From positions 1-64,000 of the forward strand of contig DVDT01000060.1 of assembly GCA_015296085.1 (NCBI GenBank): a DNA stretch of 64,000 nt, written 5' to 3'. Made by a program: the position numbers and the translations under genes. The DNA comes from Trichormus sp. M33_DOE_039. GTDB taxonomy: Bacteria; Cyanobacteriota; Cyanobacteriia; Cyanobacteriales; Nostocaceae. Shown here one piece after another: positions 48,156 to 56,619 of the stretch (its first letter is position 1; every line of letters begins with the position of its first letter). The notes beneath the pieces were generated by a model that saw only the letters and a list, made by a program, of their open reading frames with translations, did not search any database and was not told the DNA's origin.

Positions 48156-50048
48156 TTAAGTGTTATTTTTGACTAAATTGATTGTTTGTAATAATTGGTT
48201 AGCGGTGTAAGGTTTGGCTAAGAAAGCTTGGATACCTATGTTATGAGCCGCACTCACTTTATCACTAGTAGCCAAGCCACTAACAGCAATAATTTTGACT
48301 TCAGGGTTAATTTTTTGTAATGTGCGAATCGTAGTTAATCCATCCATTGATGGCATAATCATATCTGTTAATACCAAGAATATTTCTGCTTGATATTCTG
48401 CGTATAAAGCTATAGCTTCGATGCCATCACTAGCTGTAATAGCTTTGTAGTTATGGTTTTCTAGCGATTTTTTAGTAATGTCTCTAATTGCATCTTCGTC
48501 ATCTACCACCAAAATTAATTCTCCATTGCCTGGAGGTAGTTCGATTTCGCCTTCTTCTGCTGTTTCGTGGGCTTCTTGTGCTGGTAGATAGATTTTAAAT
48601 TGACTGCCTTTTCCTATTTGTGTAGTGACGTTGATAAAACCACCATGACTTTTAATAATACCAAGAACGGTGGAAAGGCCAAGACCTGTGCCTTTATTTA
48701 TTTCCTTAGTGGTAAAAAAAGGTTCAAATATTCGATCTAATATCTCTGGATGAATACCAATGCCCGTATCAGTAACTGTAATTACTACATAAGGGCCGAC
48801 TTTAGCATCTAAATTCATCCTAGTATAATTCTCATCTATAAAGAAATTATCAACTGCAATCTGTAATATCCCACCATTGGGCATGGCATCACGGGCATTG
48901 ACACACAAATTCATCAGGACTTGATGAATTTGTGTGGCATCAGCAGATACAGCCCAAATATTTGGTGATATTTTGCTAATAATTTCAATGGATTTGGGAA
49001 AAGTTTCTTTAATTATTTGTTTAATTTCGAGAATTAAGTGCTTGAGTTGCAAGAGGCTACGCTCACCTTCAAGACCACGAGTGAAAGAAAGTACCTGTTT
49101 AACTAAATTTGCTCCCCGTTTAGCATTGGTAATTAATATAGGGAGTAGTCTGAGAGAACGTTCATCTTGAATTTGAGTCTCTAAAAGTTGTGCTGTCATT
49201 AGGATGGGAGCTAAGACATTGTTCAAATCGTGAGCAATGCCACTGGCGAGAGTGCCGATACTTTCCAACCGTTGAGCGCGCAGAAATTGGGCTTCTAGTT
49301 GCTTTTTATGGGTAATTTCTGTATTGACAACTAGGATTGATTCAGTTTGCTCTCTAAATTCTGGTACTAACGTCCAACGACTCTCAACAATGATGTGTTT
49401 ACCTGTTCTGGTTATTTGATTTAACTCTCCTTCCCAGTAGTGATTTTTTTTTAAATCTTCTAGTGCTGTTGTTAATAGTTTTAAATTTGTTTCTTGCCAA
49501 AGTGCTTGTGTTTTTTTGCCAATAGCGGCTGCTTTTTCCCAACCGTAAAGTAACTCTGCGGCTTGATTCCAAAATAAGATTTTTCCGTCTAAATCCTGGA
49601 CAAAGATTGCATCTTTAGCAATATCAAGTAGGGCAGCTTGTTGCTTAATTTTTTGCTCTGTGTGTTTGCGTTCAATCGCATAACGGATAGAACGTTCTAG
49701 TAAAGGTGCATTCAACAATCCTTTTTCTAGATAATCTGCTGCTCCCACTTGCATAGCTTGGAGGTCGATTTCTCTGTCTCCTTGACCAGTGAGTAAAATC
49801 ATGGGTGCGTTGCAACTATTAGCTATGGCATCGCGAATTAATTCTAGCCCACTCTCCGTTTCTAAACGGTTATCTATAAGATAAATATCATGTTGAGCTT
49901 GAGCGATCGCAGCTTGAGCTGCTTGAAATTCAGCCACCCATTCTAACTCACAATCAATTACTTGAAATTCACTCAACCAATTATGGATTAAGATATAGTC
50001 ATTTTCATTATCATCAACTAACAAGACTCTAATTGGAACTTTTTCCAT
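48156..50048 (-). CDS. REC-PAS-histidine kinase-REC hybrid sensor kinase
   Basis: The 630-residue cytoplasmic protein has an N-terminal receiver (LLVDDNENDY, phospho-acceptor Asp59 in YLIDN) and a PAS domain (about 140-250, DIAKDAIFVQDLDGKILFWN). The kinase core follows, with H-box GIAHDLNNVLAP (His273), N-box NLCVNARDAM, and the G-boxes DTGIGI and GTGLGL. A C-terminal receiver ends the protein (LVVDDEDAIRD, Asp562 in LTDMIMPS). The HDLNN box is typical of NtrB-like hybrid kinases. A receiver at each end suggests input from another kinase and an internal phosphorelay. Its signal is unknown. The next gene starts 12 bp downstream, so it appears to head a kinase, NTF2-like, moaE transcript. Confidence 0.88.
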   Translation of the reverse strand: MEKVPIRVLLVDDNENDYILIHNWLSEFQVIDCELEWVAEFQAAQAAIAQAQHDIYLIDNRLETESGLELIRDAIANSCNAPMILLTGQGDREIDLQAMQVGAADYLEKGLLNAPLLERSIRYAIERKHTEQKIKQQAALLDIAKDAIFVQDLDGKILFWNQAAELLYGWEKAAAIGKKTQALWQETNLKLLTTALEDLKKNHYWEGELNQITRTGKHIIVESRWTLVPEFREQTESILVVNTEITHKKQLEAQFLRAQRLESIGTLASGIAHDLNNVLAPILMTAQLLETQIQDERSLRLLPILITNAKRGANLVKQVLSFTRGLEGERSLLQLKHLILEIKQIIKETFPKSIEIISKISPNIWAVSADATQIHQVLMNLCVNARDAMPNGGILQIAVDNFFIDENYTRMNLDAKVGPYVVITVTDTGIGIHPEILDRIFEPFFTTKEINKGTGLGLSTVLGIIKSHGGFINVTTQIGKGSQFKIYLPAQEAHETAEEGEIELPPGNGELILVVDDEDAIRDITKKSLENHNYKAITASDGIEAIALYAEYQAEIFLVLTDMIMPSMDGLTTIRTLQKINPEVKIIAVSGLATSDKVSAAHNIGIQAFLAKPYTANQLLQTINLVKNNT

Positions 50049-50494
50049 TATTTCCTCCCACTGCTACTAGAGACAGTTCCATTTCCAACCAGTGTTTTGC
50101 CGTCACTTGTTTCATCAGTATAGGATCTGAAAGTGTGTAGTTTGATAATGGAGGAATTTTGGTTTCAATGATAACGATGAGATCTATCTTCTTTTAGGCT
50201 GAATTTTGTCAGTTGTAATTGATTATAGATGTTTATCTTAAAGATTATATTTTGACTCGTATTGGATTAAAAATATGATTATTCTTTCGTCCATGCTGTC
50301 TATATATTCATCTTTATAAAGGAAGCGTATTTTCTCTTCTCTCACCAAAAATTAAAGCATATACCCTTACAATAAACCCCACTTTAGGGTAAGTTGATAA
50401 TCCCTCTATAGGAATAAAACCAATAAATTAATGTAAATAAGTTAACAATTATTTTCAAGAGTTAATATTTTTCCTTTCTTGCAGTTCTGCTTCA
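50049..50494. other. Intergenic region upstream of the hybrid kinase gene
   Basis: This 446 bp AT-rich region separates the pyrR stop from the kinase start, both genes reading leftward. I see no ORF or strong hairpin. It should hold the kinase promoter and the end of the pyrR transcript. Confidence 0.45.
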
Positions 50495-51037
50495 CTAATA
50501 ACCAATTAACTCGACTGCATCTTTGCTGTCCCAATCTTGAAAATAAACTTTCACAATTTCTTCTTTAGCAGTGGGTAATTTTTTACCTATAAAATCTGGA
50601 TGAATAGGTAATTCCCGATGACCTCTATCAACCAACACAGCTAAACGAATCACTTCTGGTCTGCCATACTCATTGACGGCATTTAATGCCGCACGAATTG
50701 TCCGTCCTTTGAAAATGACATCATCTACCAACACAACTGTCTTTCCTGTCAAGTCAAAAGGAATGTTAGTTTTTGCTGGAGTTCGTAAACTAATTTGATC
50801 AAGATCGTCCCGATAGAAAGTAATATCTAATGCTCCCACTGCAACATTGATATTTTCTAATGCTTCAATTTGACGTGCTAGTAGTTCAGCTAATGGTACA
50901 CCACGGGTATATATGCCAATTAACACCAGTTGAGATAAATCACGAGTTCTTTCGATGATTTGAGAGGCTAAACGCGTTATAGTCCGGCGTAGGTCTTCTG
51001 AGGAAAGGATCTCAACAACTTTAGTAGGTGTAGACAT
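50495..51037 (-). CDS. pyrR: PyrR, pyrimidine operon regulator / uracil phosphoribosyltransferase
   Basis: The 180-residue protein is full length for PyrR. It has the type I phosphoribosyltransferase PRPP loop [15 protein letters not shown] (about 100-114), the early [14 protein letters not shown] segment, DITFYRDDL (about 71-79) and [12 protein letters not shown]. In Gram-positive bacteria PyrR binds UMP and controls attenuation of the pyr operon, and it also makes UMP from uracil and PRPP. In cyanobacteria the regulatory role is less clear, and no pyr biosynthesis gene is adjacent here. It follows cobD by 49 bp and probably ends an rrf2-cobD-pyrR transcript. Confidence 0.92.
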   Translation of the reverse strand: MSTPTKVVEILSSEDLRRTITRLASQIIERTRDLSQLVLIGIYTRGVPLAELLARQIEALENINVAVGALDITFYRDDLDQISLRTPAKTNIPFDLTGKTVVLVDDVIFKGRTIRAALNAVNEYGRPEVIRLAVLVDRGHRELPIHPDFIGKKLPTAKEEIVKVYFQDWDSKDAVELIGY

Positions 51038-51086
51038 GGTGTTAATAGGGAATGGGGAATTGGAAATGGGGGAGAACGACTAATGA

Positions 51087-52043
51087 CTAGTTTATAAGTA
51101 TGGCGATCGCTATTCCCAACCATAGTAGAAAGCAATATCTAGTAAGTTGTAAGGCTTGGTCGATATGACTAGGTTGAATAGGATGAATCGGATCTCCTAA
51201 CAGTGGTTTGGGTTTGGGGACTCCCCGATACCAATTTGTACCACCCATTTGGACACCCAAAATCGCTGCATAAACACACTCACTCCAACCGGAGTTAGGA
51301 CTGGGATCAGCAATTGCGTCACGGCGACAAATACGCCATACATCCCTAGGTTTCCCTGATAATAAACCTAAAGTCAAGACTGTGAGACGACAAGGCAACC
51401 AAGTTAAACAATCTTCTAGTCGCGCACTACACCATCCTATATATGTATAAGGTGGTTCTCGATAACCCACCATTGAATCTAGGGTACTACTAGCTTTGTA
51501 TGCTAATGCTAGTGGCACTGGCCCAACTCCTGGAATGCAAGCACCAAGAATGGCGTAAAACAGGGGAGATGTTACGCCATCAGTAGCATTTTCCGTCACT
51601 GTTTCTAACACAGCGCGTAAAATTTCTGTTTCAGGTAAGTTTTGGGTATCTCTACCGACATACTTACTCAAATTTTGTTGAGCTACGGCTAAATCTTTAG
51701 CTGTTAATGGTTGTAAAACATCAGTTGCAGCATTTCGCAAACTCCGAAAAGCAAAACAGCTAGCTAAGAGAATACTTTCAATGGCGATCGCTAGCAATGG
51801 ATGCAACCATCTAACTAACTGCACAATGAACCAACCTATACCACCGCTACCGATAATTAAAATCAAGGCTAGTAAGATTCCGACTATCCTTTGGGTGACA
51901 GGTTTGTGGCAAAGATGCAAAAAAAAATTACTCAGGCGAGAAATTACCCATCCCATAACTTGTACAGGATGCGGCCAACCCCAAGGATCGCCGATTAAGA
52001 AATCTAAAATTGCCGCAACGATCAAAACAGTAGCAGATAACAC
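51087..52043 (-). CDS. cobD: Adenosylcobinamide-phosphate synthase CobD/CbiB
   Basis: The 318-residue integral membrane protein opens with the family signature LDFLIGDPWGWPHPVQVMGW. It also has TENATDGVTSPLFYAILG (about residue 147) and YKASSTLDSMVGYR (about 185), all diagnostic of CobD/CbiB. The enzyme attaches aminopropanol (or its phosphate) to adenosylcobyric acid late in cobalamin or pseudocobalamin synthesis. Several hydrophobic segments support a membrane location. The start is GTG at 52043. It lies 44 bp downstream of the Rrf2 gene and 49 bp upstream of pyrR, consistent with one transcript. Confidence 0.92.
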   Translation of the reverse strand: MLSATVLIVAAILDFLIGDPWGWPHPVQVMGWVISRLSNFFLHLCHKPVTQRIVGILLALILIIGSGGIGWFIVQLVRWLHPLLAIAIESILLASCFAFRSLRNAATDVLQPLTAKDLAVAQQNLSKYVGRDTQNLPETEILRAVLETVTENATDGVTSPLFYAILGACIPGVGPVPLALAYKASSTLDSMVGYREPPYTYIGWCSARLEDCLTWLPCRLTVLTLGLLSGKPRDVWRICRRDAIADPSPNSGWSECVYAAILGVQMGGTNWYRGVPKPKPLLGDPIHPIQPSHIDQALQLTRYCFLLWLGIAIAILIN

Positions 52044-52087
52044 GTTTCAGTAGGTGACAAGTGAAGTTGGCTAATGACTAATAATGA

Positions 52088-52531
52088 CTAAACCACAAAA
52101 CTTGCTTCTTCTCCTAGGGATGCTTGCCAACTACGCGCATCGTAATATAAATCTGCCAGGGTAATACTGTACAAAGCTTCTTTGAGTTTTTGGTTGAGTC
52201 TTTGCCAAAGACTAAAAGTTACCCAATCTTCTGTTTGTGCTGGGGTAGGGGTATGATGAGGTAAATTTGTCACCGTTTCACCTACAGCTTCTAAAATTTG
52301 TCCGATAGAGATTTGGACTGGTTTTTTTGCTAGTTGATAGCCGCCAACACTACCGCGAATTGATTTCACAAGTCCAGCACGGCGCATTTCTATTAATAAT
52401 TTTTCTAGGTATGGAGCTGGAATATCTTGGCGTTTGGATATCACTTTCACTGATGCAGGCCCGTAACCTGGCTGTAAACTTAAGTCAAGTAATGCCTTGA
52501 CGCTGTAATGTCCTTTAGTAGTTAGTTTCAT
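52088..52531 (-). CDS. Rrf2-family transcriptional regulator without cysteines
   Basis: The 147-residue protein is a winged-helix Rrf2 regulator. It starts MKLTTKGHYSVKALLDLSLQ, has the recognition-helix region PAPYLEKLLIEMRRAGLVKS and the wing SIRGSVGGYQLAK. Well-studied members (IscR, NsrR, RirA) bind an iron-sulphur cluster through three cysteines near residues 90-105, but this protein contains no cysteine at all. It therefore cannot bind a cluster that way and may resemble the cysteine regulator CymR instead. It appears to lead the rrf2-cobD-pyrR set. Its targets are unknown. Confidence 0.85.
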   Translation of the reverse strand: MKLTTKGHYSVKALLDLSLQPGYGPASVKVISKRQDIPAPYLEKLLIEMRRAGLVKSIRGSVGGYQLAKKPVQISIGQILEAVGETVTNLPHHTPTPAQTEDWVTFSLWQRLNQKLKEALYSITLADLYYDARSWQASLGEEASFVV

Positions 52532-52563
52532 TGGTATTGGTCATTATTCATCAGTCATTCAAT

Positions 52564-52619
52564 AGTTATTAGTCCATAGTCATTAGTGATTAGTCGTTAG
52601 TCAACAGTCATTAGTCTCT
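52564..52619. repeat. STRR heptad array (AGTCATT)
   Basis: Eight consecutive heptads based on AGTCATT, with one to three changes each, lie directly upstream of the Rrf2 gene. The family is typical of Nostoc spacers. Confidence 0.75.
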
Positions 52620-52762
52620 AAAAATTACCTAACTTTAGTTGTGCGAGTTTTAGGGTAATGAGTAAGGCAATCATTTTTCCCAAATACCAATTAATAATTA
52701 TCAAACCCGTTTACCACAACTTTTATGAGCTAGCAACTCTAGTGAGCTAATGACCAATGATC

Positions 52763-52783
52763 ATTGACTATTGACTATTGACT
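52763..52783. repeat. STRR heptad array (ATTGACT)
   Basis: Three perfect consecutive ATTGACT heptads, nearly the reverse complement of the AGTCATT unit found 150 bp away. Confidence 0.75.
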
Positions 52784-53093
52784 AAGGATCAGTTTTGCTT
52801 ATCACTTTTTACTCCCATGATCAATCTCAGTAAATAGACAAGTTTTTTTGCACCACTTTAGAAAACTTAAATAAATATAGTTTAGCAGCAATCAACAAAC
52901 TAAATATAGTTATCAGCATTCTCAAAAATAGATTGTCTTAACAATATTGGAAATCTTGCAACATTTTTACCTTTGAATGTAATATACTTGGCTAGGCTGA
53001 GATAAAAACTAAAGGATAGTGTTCCTATTAGCTCAAGTCAGCTAAAATAAAATCGATTCAACTACTTTAACCATTGATTTTTGACCTAAGTTG

Positions 53094-53507
53094 ATGCCTA
53101 AACAGAAAAAGATTGAACCCCTAGTCGGTGAAGAACTGCTCAAGAAAGTCAAAGAGCTAGAGAACCTTAGCAAAGAAGAAAAAGCAAAGCAGTGTGGCTA
53201 CTATACCGTTACGAAAAATGGTGTAGAGCGTGTGAATATGATGAAATTCTTGAATGCCCTAATTGATGCAGAAGGCATTCAGTTAGACAGCGCACCCAAT
53301 GCCAATGGACGCGGCGGACGCAGTGCTAGCTATAGAATTAGTGTGCAATCGAATGGTAACTTGTTAATTGGTTCAGCTTATACAAAACAGATGAACCTCA
53401 AACCAGGAGATGAGTTTCTCATTACTTTAGGGAAAAAGCACATTCGTCTGCGACAAGTAGATGAAGATGAAAAGCTAGGAATAGAAGCTGAGGAAGCTAC
53501 AGCATAA
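53094..53507 (+). CDS. cyAbrB, cyanobacterial AbrB-type transcriptional regulator
   Basis: The 137-residue protein is a cyanobacterial AbrB-like regulator. It has the conserved N-terminal region (LLKKVKELENLSKEEKAKQC then GYYTV), the central RGGRSASYRISVQSNGNLLI, and a C-terminal swapped-hairpin DNA-binding region (LKPGDEFLITLGKKHIRLRQ). Unlike Bacillus AbrB, the DNA-binding fold is at the C-terminus, as in all cyAbrB proteins. These global regulators affect carbon/nitrogen balance, hydrogenase and, in Anabaena, heterocyst-related genes. I start at ATG 53094; a TTG codon just before it is in frame. I cannot tell from sequence alone which of the two cyAbrB clades it belongs to. Confidence 0.88.
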   Translation: MPKQKKIEPLVGEELLKKVKELENLSKEEKAKQCGYYTVTKNGVERVNMMKFLNALIDAEGIQLDSAPNANGRGGRSASYRISVQSNGNLLIGSAYTKQMNLKPGDEFLITLGKKHIRLRQVDEDEKLGIEAEEATA

Positions 53508-53587
53508 ATAATCAACAGTCAATAGTCCAATGCTAACGCCAGTCACTCATGAGGGAAAACCTCAATATTGTGCTGGCTCACTAATCA

Positions 53588-55465
53588 CTAATGACCATTG
53601 ACTAACCCATAAATTGCTTTGCTTGTGACTGCCAAGTCATATGTTAGTGCAATTTGCTCCCGATCTAACAAACCTAAAATCAATTCATGGTTATCTCGTG
53701 CCACTACTGGTAATTGATGCAAACCTCTGAGAGTCATCCGATCAAAAGCTTCAGATAAAGGTTCATCACGCCAAGCGAAAAGTATTTCAGTAGTACAGAT
53801 ATCCATGACAGTTTGATTGGCAAAATTACTCTGGCTTTCAGTGGAAGAATTAGAGTGATTTTGCCAAAGCGAAAGGGTACGGTTAATGTCTTCTAGAGAG
53901 AGGATACCCACTAATTGCTCGGCTTCATTAATTACTAAAGCACTGCGGGTGCGATCGCGTGTCATTTCTTTTGCCGCTTCTAATACTCCTAAACTAGCGG
54001 GGAGTTTTTTCGGACAAGAAAGCATAGCATTCTCTACTAAAATTTGCTGCAAAACTTCTCCCTGCTCATCTTTCAATTCCGAAAGACCAATTTGTTGCAG
54101 ATTAGAATTAGAGTCAGCATTTGGTTTGATGCGGTCTACTAGCCATACACTTAAACTTACAGCCGCCATCAAAGGCAGAACAATTCTATAGTCGCGTGTG
54201 AGTTCAAATAACATCAAAATTGCCGTTAAGGGCGCGCGCACACTCCCAGCTAGCACAGCAGCCATCCCCACCATTGCATAAGCTGGTGGTGCAGCCATAT
54301 ATTCACCAATACCGGGAATAATGAGGGGCAGAATTTTGGCGTATGCTGATCCTAAAGAAGCACCGAGAAACATCGCCGGTGCAAACAAACCCCCGACAAA
54401 CCCACTACCTGCACTAATAGCTGTCATCAACAACTTAACTACTAGTAAAGCTAGAAGCACATTGAGAGAGAATTCTACATCTTGCAGCATGGCTTGGACT
54501 GTCTCATAACCAGTCCCCAAAATTTGTGGGAATTGTAAAGCTGCTACACCGACAATTACACCCCCAATAATGGGATGAATTGGTTGAGGAATCTTCCCAA
54601 AAAAACTTAAGCCAGGAATTGAACCAGCAAAACCAGCTTTTGCTAAACGAATTGATTGTGTATAGACCAGAGAAACTAAACTTGCGCTTAAACCTAAGCC
54701 TAAATAAATAGGTAACTCTAAAGGACTGCGGACTTGGTAAACAGGTAAAGCAAAAGCAGGTTGCGCCCCTAACCCAATTTGAGCAATCAAAGCTGCAACC
54801 ACTGCGGCTAATAGGACAATACTCACCGCAGAAGTAGCAAAAGAAGTGGCCCCCATAACTACTTCTAACGCAAAAAATACCCCAGCGATCGGGGCATTAA
54901 ATCCCGCTGCTAATCCCGCCGCCGCCCCAGCCCCTAATAACAAACGCCGCTTCTCCTGTGAGACTTGCAGGATTAAAGAGAGCAACATCCCAAAATTCGC
55001 ACCAATTTCCACACTTGGCCCCTCTGGGCCTAAAGAAGCACCACTCCCCAAAGAAACTGATGCAGCGAGCATTTTAGTGACTGGCCGTAATTGACGCTTA
55101 ATTTCCGTACCATCAGAAGCAGCAATTAAAGATGAAAGTCCAGGGCCAAAATCTTGCGTCCGCCAGCGCATTAACCCCACAACTAATCCACCCAACATAG
55201 GGACACAAGCTAAAGCCCAAGCACCCCAAACTCCAATCACACCCATCAAATTTTCTAACATGAGCTGGTGAATCAACTCAATCAAATAGTGAAACGTCAC
55301 CACGCCCATACCAGTGCCACCGCCGATAATCAGAGCTAAAAATAGCACGACGGTTTCAGGAGAAAGTTGAAAACGGTTAACCAGGTGTAATAAGCGGTTA
55401 GAAAGGGAAGGCAAGGCAACTTGTTCCTTTGCCTTCCCTAGTTCAACAGGAGGCAATAGAGTCAT
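53588..55465 (-). CDS. ClC-family anion transporter/channel with CBS pair
   Basis: The 625-residue protein has a full ClC membrane domain (about 35-450) and two C-terminal CBS domains (about 480-620). It has the selectivity motif GSGASLGPEGP (140-150), with the external gating glutamate at E148. The helix after FNAPIAGVFFALEVVMG has Val where E. coli ClC has the internal proton-transfer glutamate (E203), a change seen in chloride channels rather than exchangers. The CBS pair probably binds adenine nucleotides and gates the pore. The gene converges on cyAbrB with an 80 bp spacer. The physiological anion is unknown. Confidence 0.88.
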   Translation of the reverse strand: MTLLPPVELGKAKEQVALPSLSNRLLHLVNRFQLSPETVVLFLALIIGGGTGMGVVTFHYLIELIHQLMLENLMGVIGVWGAWALACVPMLGGLVVGLMRWRTQDFGPGLSSLIAASDGTEIKRQLRPVTKMLAASVSLGSGASLGPEGPSVEIGANFGMLLSLILQVSQEKRRLLLGAGAAAGLAAGFNAPIAGVFFALEVVMGATSFATSAVSIVLLAAVVAALIAQIGLGAQPAFALPVYQVRSPLELPIYLGLGLSASLVSLVYTQSIRLAKAGFAGSIPGLSFFGKIPQPIHPIIGGVIVGVAALQFPQILGTGYETVQAMLQDVEFSLNVLLALLVVKLLMTAISAGSGFVGGLFAPAMFLGASLGSAYAKILPLIIPGIGEYMAAPPAYAMVGMAAVLAGSVRAPLTAILMLFELTRDYRIVLPLMAAVSLSVWLVDRIKPNADSNSNLQQIGLSELKDEQGEVLQQILVENAMLSCPKKLPASLGVLEAAKEMTRDRTRSALVINEAEQLVGILSLEDINRTLSLWQNHSNSSTESQSNFANQTVMDICTTEILFAWRDEPLSEAFDRMTLRGLHQLPVVARDNHELILGLLDREQIALTYDLAVTSKAIYGLVNGH

Positions 55466-56079
55466 TGAAAAAAGGGGTAAATCTGGGAAGAAATTTAAAT
55501 TTTTATCTGTTAGTTCTTATTGTGAGACATTATTCATCCAGCAGACAAGTAAGAGTCAATAGTCATTAGTCCTGAGTTTTTCTCCTCTACTCCCTCTGTA
55601 CCCCTCCGGGGAAGCAAGCTACGCGGAGTGTCTTGTAGGAAAAGAGAAGGAAGGCAAGCTACGAACTTCTTTCTGTTCCCTATCCTCAATTACCAATCCC
55701 CAGTTACAAAGATTTAGTTAAAAAAATTTTGCTGCTCCGAATGTTTCTGGAGATAATGGTTAAATTAAGAGAGAACTAATGGTTCATGAGCAACGCTTAA
55801 TAGCAAGGTGTGAGTGGATTACTATGTTTATTCTCTAAACTAGAGGGCATTGTCAAAGGCAAATGAATATACCACTCTTAATTCATAGTAGCCATTCTTA
55901 CCTACCTATAGCTATCTTGGTATTGCAACCATTGAATGATTCTCTGTATGAACAAGTAGGTGTGTAACTAATGATTATCGTTATACACACTTTTTCAAGT
56001 TACTCAGTATTGTTTGGGAATTAAATATAACCATATCAATAGAGTGAAAGTGAATTAATGGATTAAGCGGAAGATGTAG
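55466..56079. other. Intergenic region with interspersed repeats
   Basis: This 614 bp region between the divergent ClC and zinc-ribbon genes contains STRR-like heptads (about 55553-55575) and an interspersed repeat at 55600-55665. The rest is AT-rich, with no ORF or RNA gene seen. Confidence 0.5.
55600..55665. repeat. Interspersed Nostoc-type repeat
   Basis: The sequence contains CTCCGGGGAAGCAAGCTACG and a second GGCAAGCTACG 45 bp later. The GC-rich AAGCAAGCTACGCG core is of a kind commonly scattered in Nostoc spacers, and its composition differs from the surrounding AT-rich DNA. Confidence 0.5.
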
Positions 56080-56466
56080 ATGAACACACACACCTTTGAT
56101 AATCATTACGTTACTTGCCCTATTTGCCAAAGACATACTAGGGCAAAAGTGTTTAAAACTTATATTGGCTTATTCACTTGTCCGTATTGTCAAGAAAGAC
56201 TAGTAGTTTGTCAAAGCGGACATTACGTGCGAGATCCGTTTGTTCTGAATCAAATGATTATTTGTTCAGCAATACGTCGTCAAAGCAGTCCTTTCGCTAG
56301 AATTATCCGCGATTTTGTTCTTTGCAAACGTCCTTTGTTAGCTTTAGCTGTAGGTAGTGCTATCGTGCTTGGGACAATTGCCATTACTCAAAAATCTACA
56401 AGTTACGAACAGCAACAACCAGTCTTGGAGACTAAAGATTGGGAACCGGGGGCTGGGAATAAGTAG
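56080..56466 (+). CDS. Zinc-ribbon protein with C-terminal membrane helix
   Basis: The 128-residue protein has a zinc ribbon with two CxxC knuckles (CPIC at 13-16, CPYC at 34-37), followed by a basic stretch and one hydrophobic helix (about 89-106, LLALAVGSAIVLGTIAIT), then a polar tail. It resembles the smaller zinc-ribbon/TM protein at 9309 in layout but not in sequence. The ATG at 56080 is preceded by GCGGAAG, a moderate ribosome-binding site. It is probably a membrane-anchored adaptor. The family is not recognised. An interspersed repeat begins shortly after its stop. Confidence 0.6.
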   Translation: MNTHTFDNHYVTCPICQRHTRAKVFKTYIGLFTCPYCQERLVVCQSGHYVRDPFVLNQMIICSAIRRQSSPFARIIRDFVLCKRPLLALAVGSAIVLGTIAITQKSTSYEQQQPVLETKDWEPGAGNK

Positions 56467-56509
56467 GAGTGTAGGGAAAAGGTAGAGAGGATCATACCCA
56501 CTGCCCAAT

Positions 56510-56600
56510 GACGGCATTTGCTCCTCTTGGGGAGCCAGTCTCGTGGGCGGGTTTCCCGACTTGAGAGAACTGGCGTGAGACCCTTGCGTATCCGTCACTG
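56510..56600. repeat. Interspersed Nostoc-type repeat
   Basis: A GC-rich element between convergent genes contains TGCTCCTCTTGGGGAGCCAG, with GCTCC and GGAGC forming a small hairpin, followed by GGGCGGGTTTCCCGACTTG. The composition differs from the flanks and the pattern recalls repeats common in Nostoc spacers. Confidence 0.5.
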
Positions 56601-56619
56601 CTTTCCCAATGCTCACCCT

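Larger units (their letters stand above)
52532..53093. other. Divergent intergenic region rich in heptad repeats
   Basis: This 562 bp region between the Rrf2 gene and the cyAbrB gene contains two STRR arrays (listed separately) and AT-rich sequence that must hold the promoter of the AbrB-type gene. No ORF is credible. Confidence 0.5.

Noticed and set aside
52532-53093. Heptad repeats considered as a mobile-element or CRISPR remnant
   Set aside because: The unit length of seven bases and the sequences fit the STRR class of cyanobacterial spacers.
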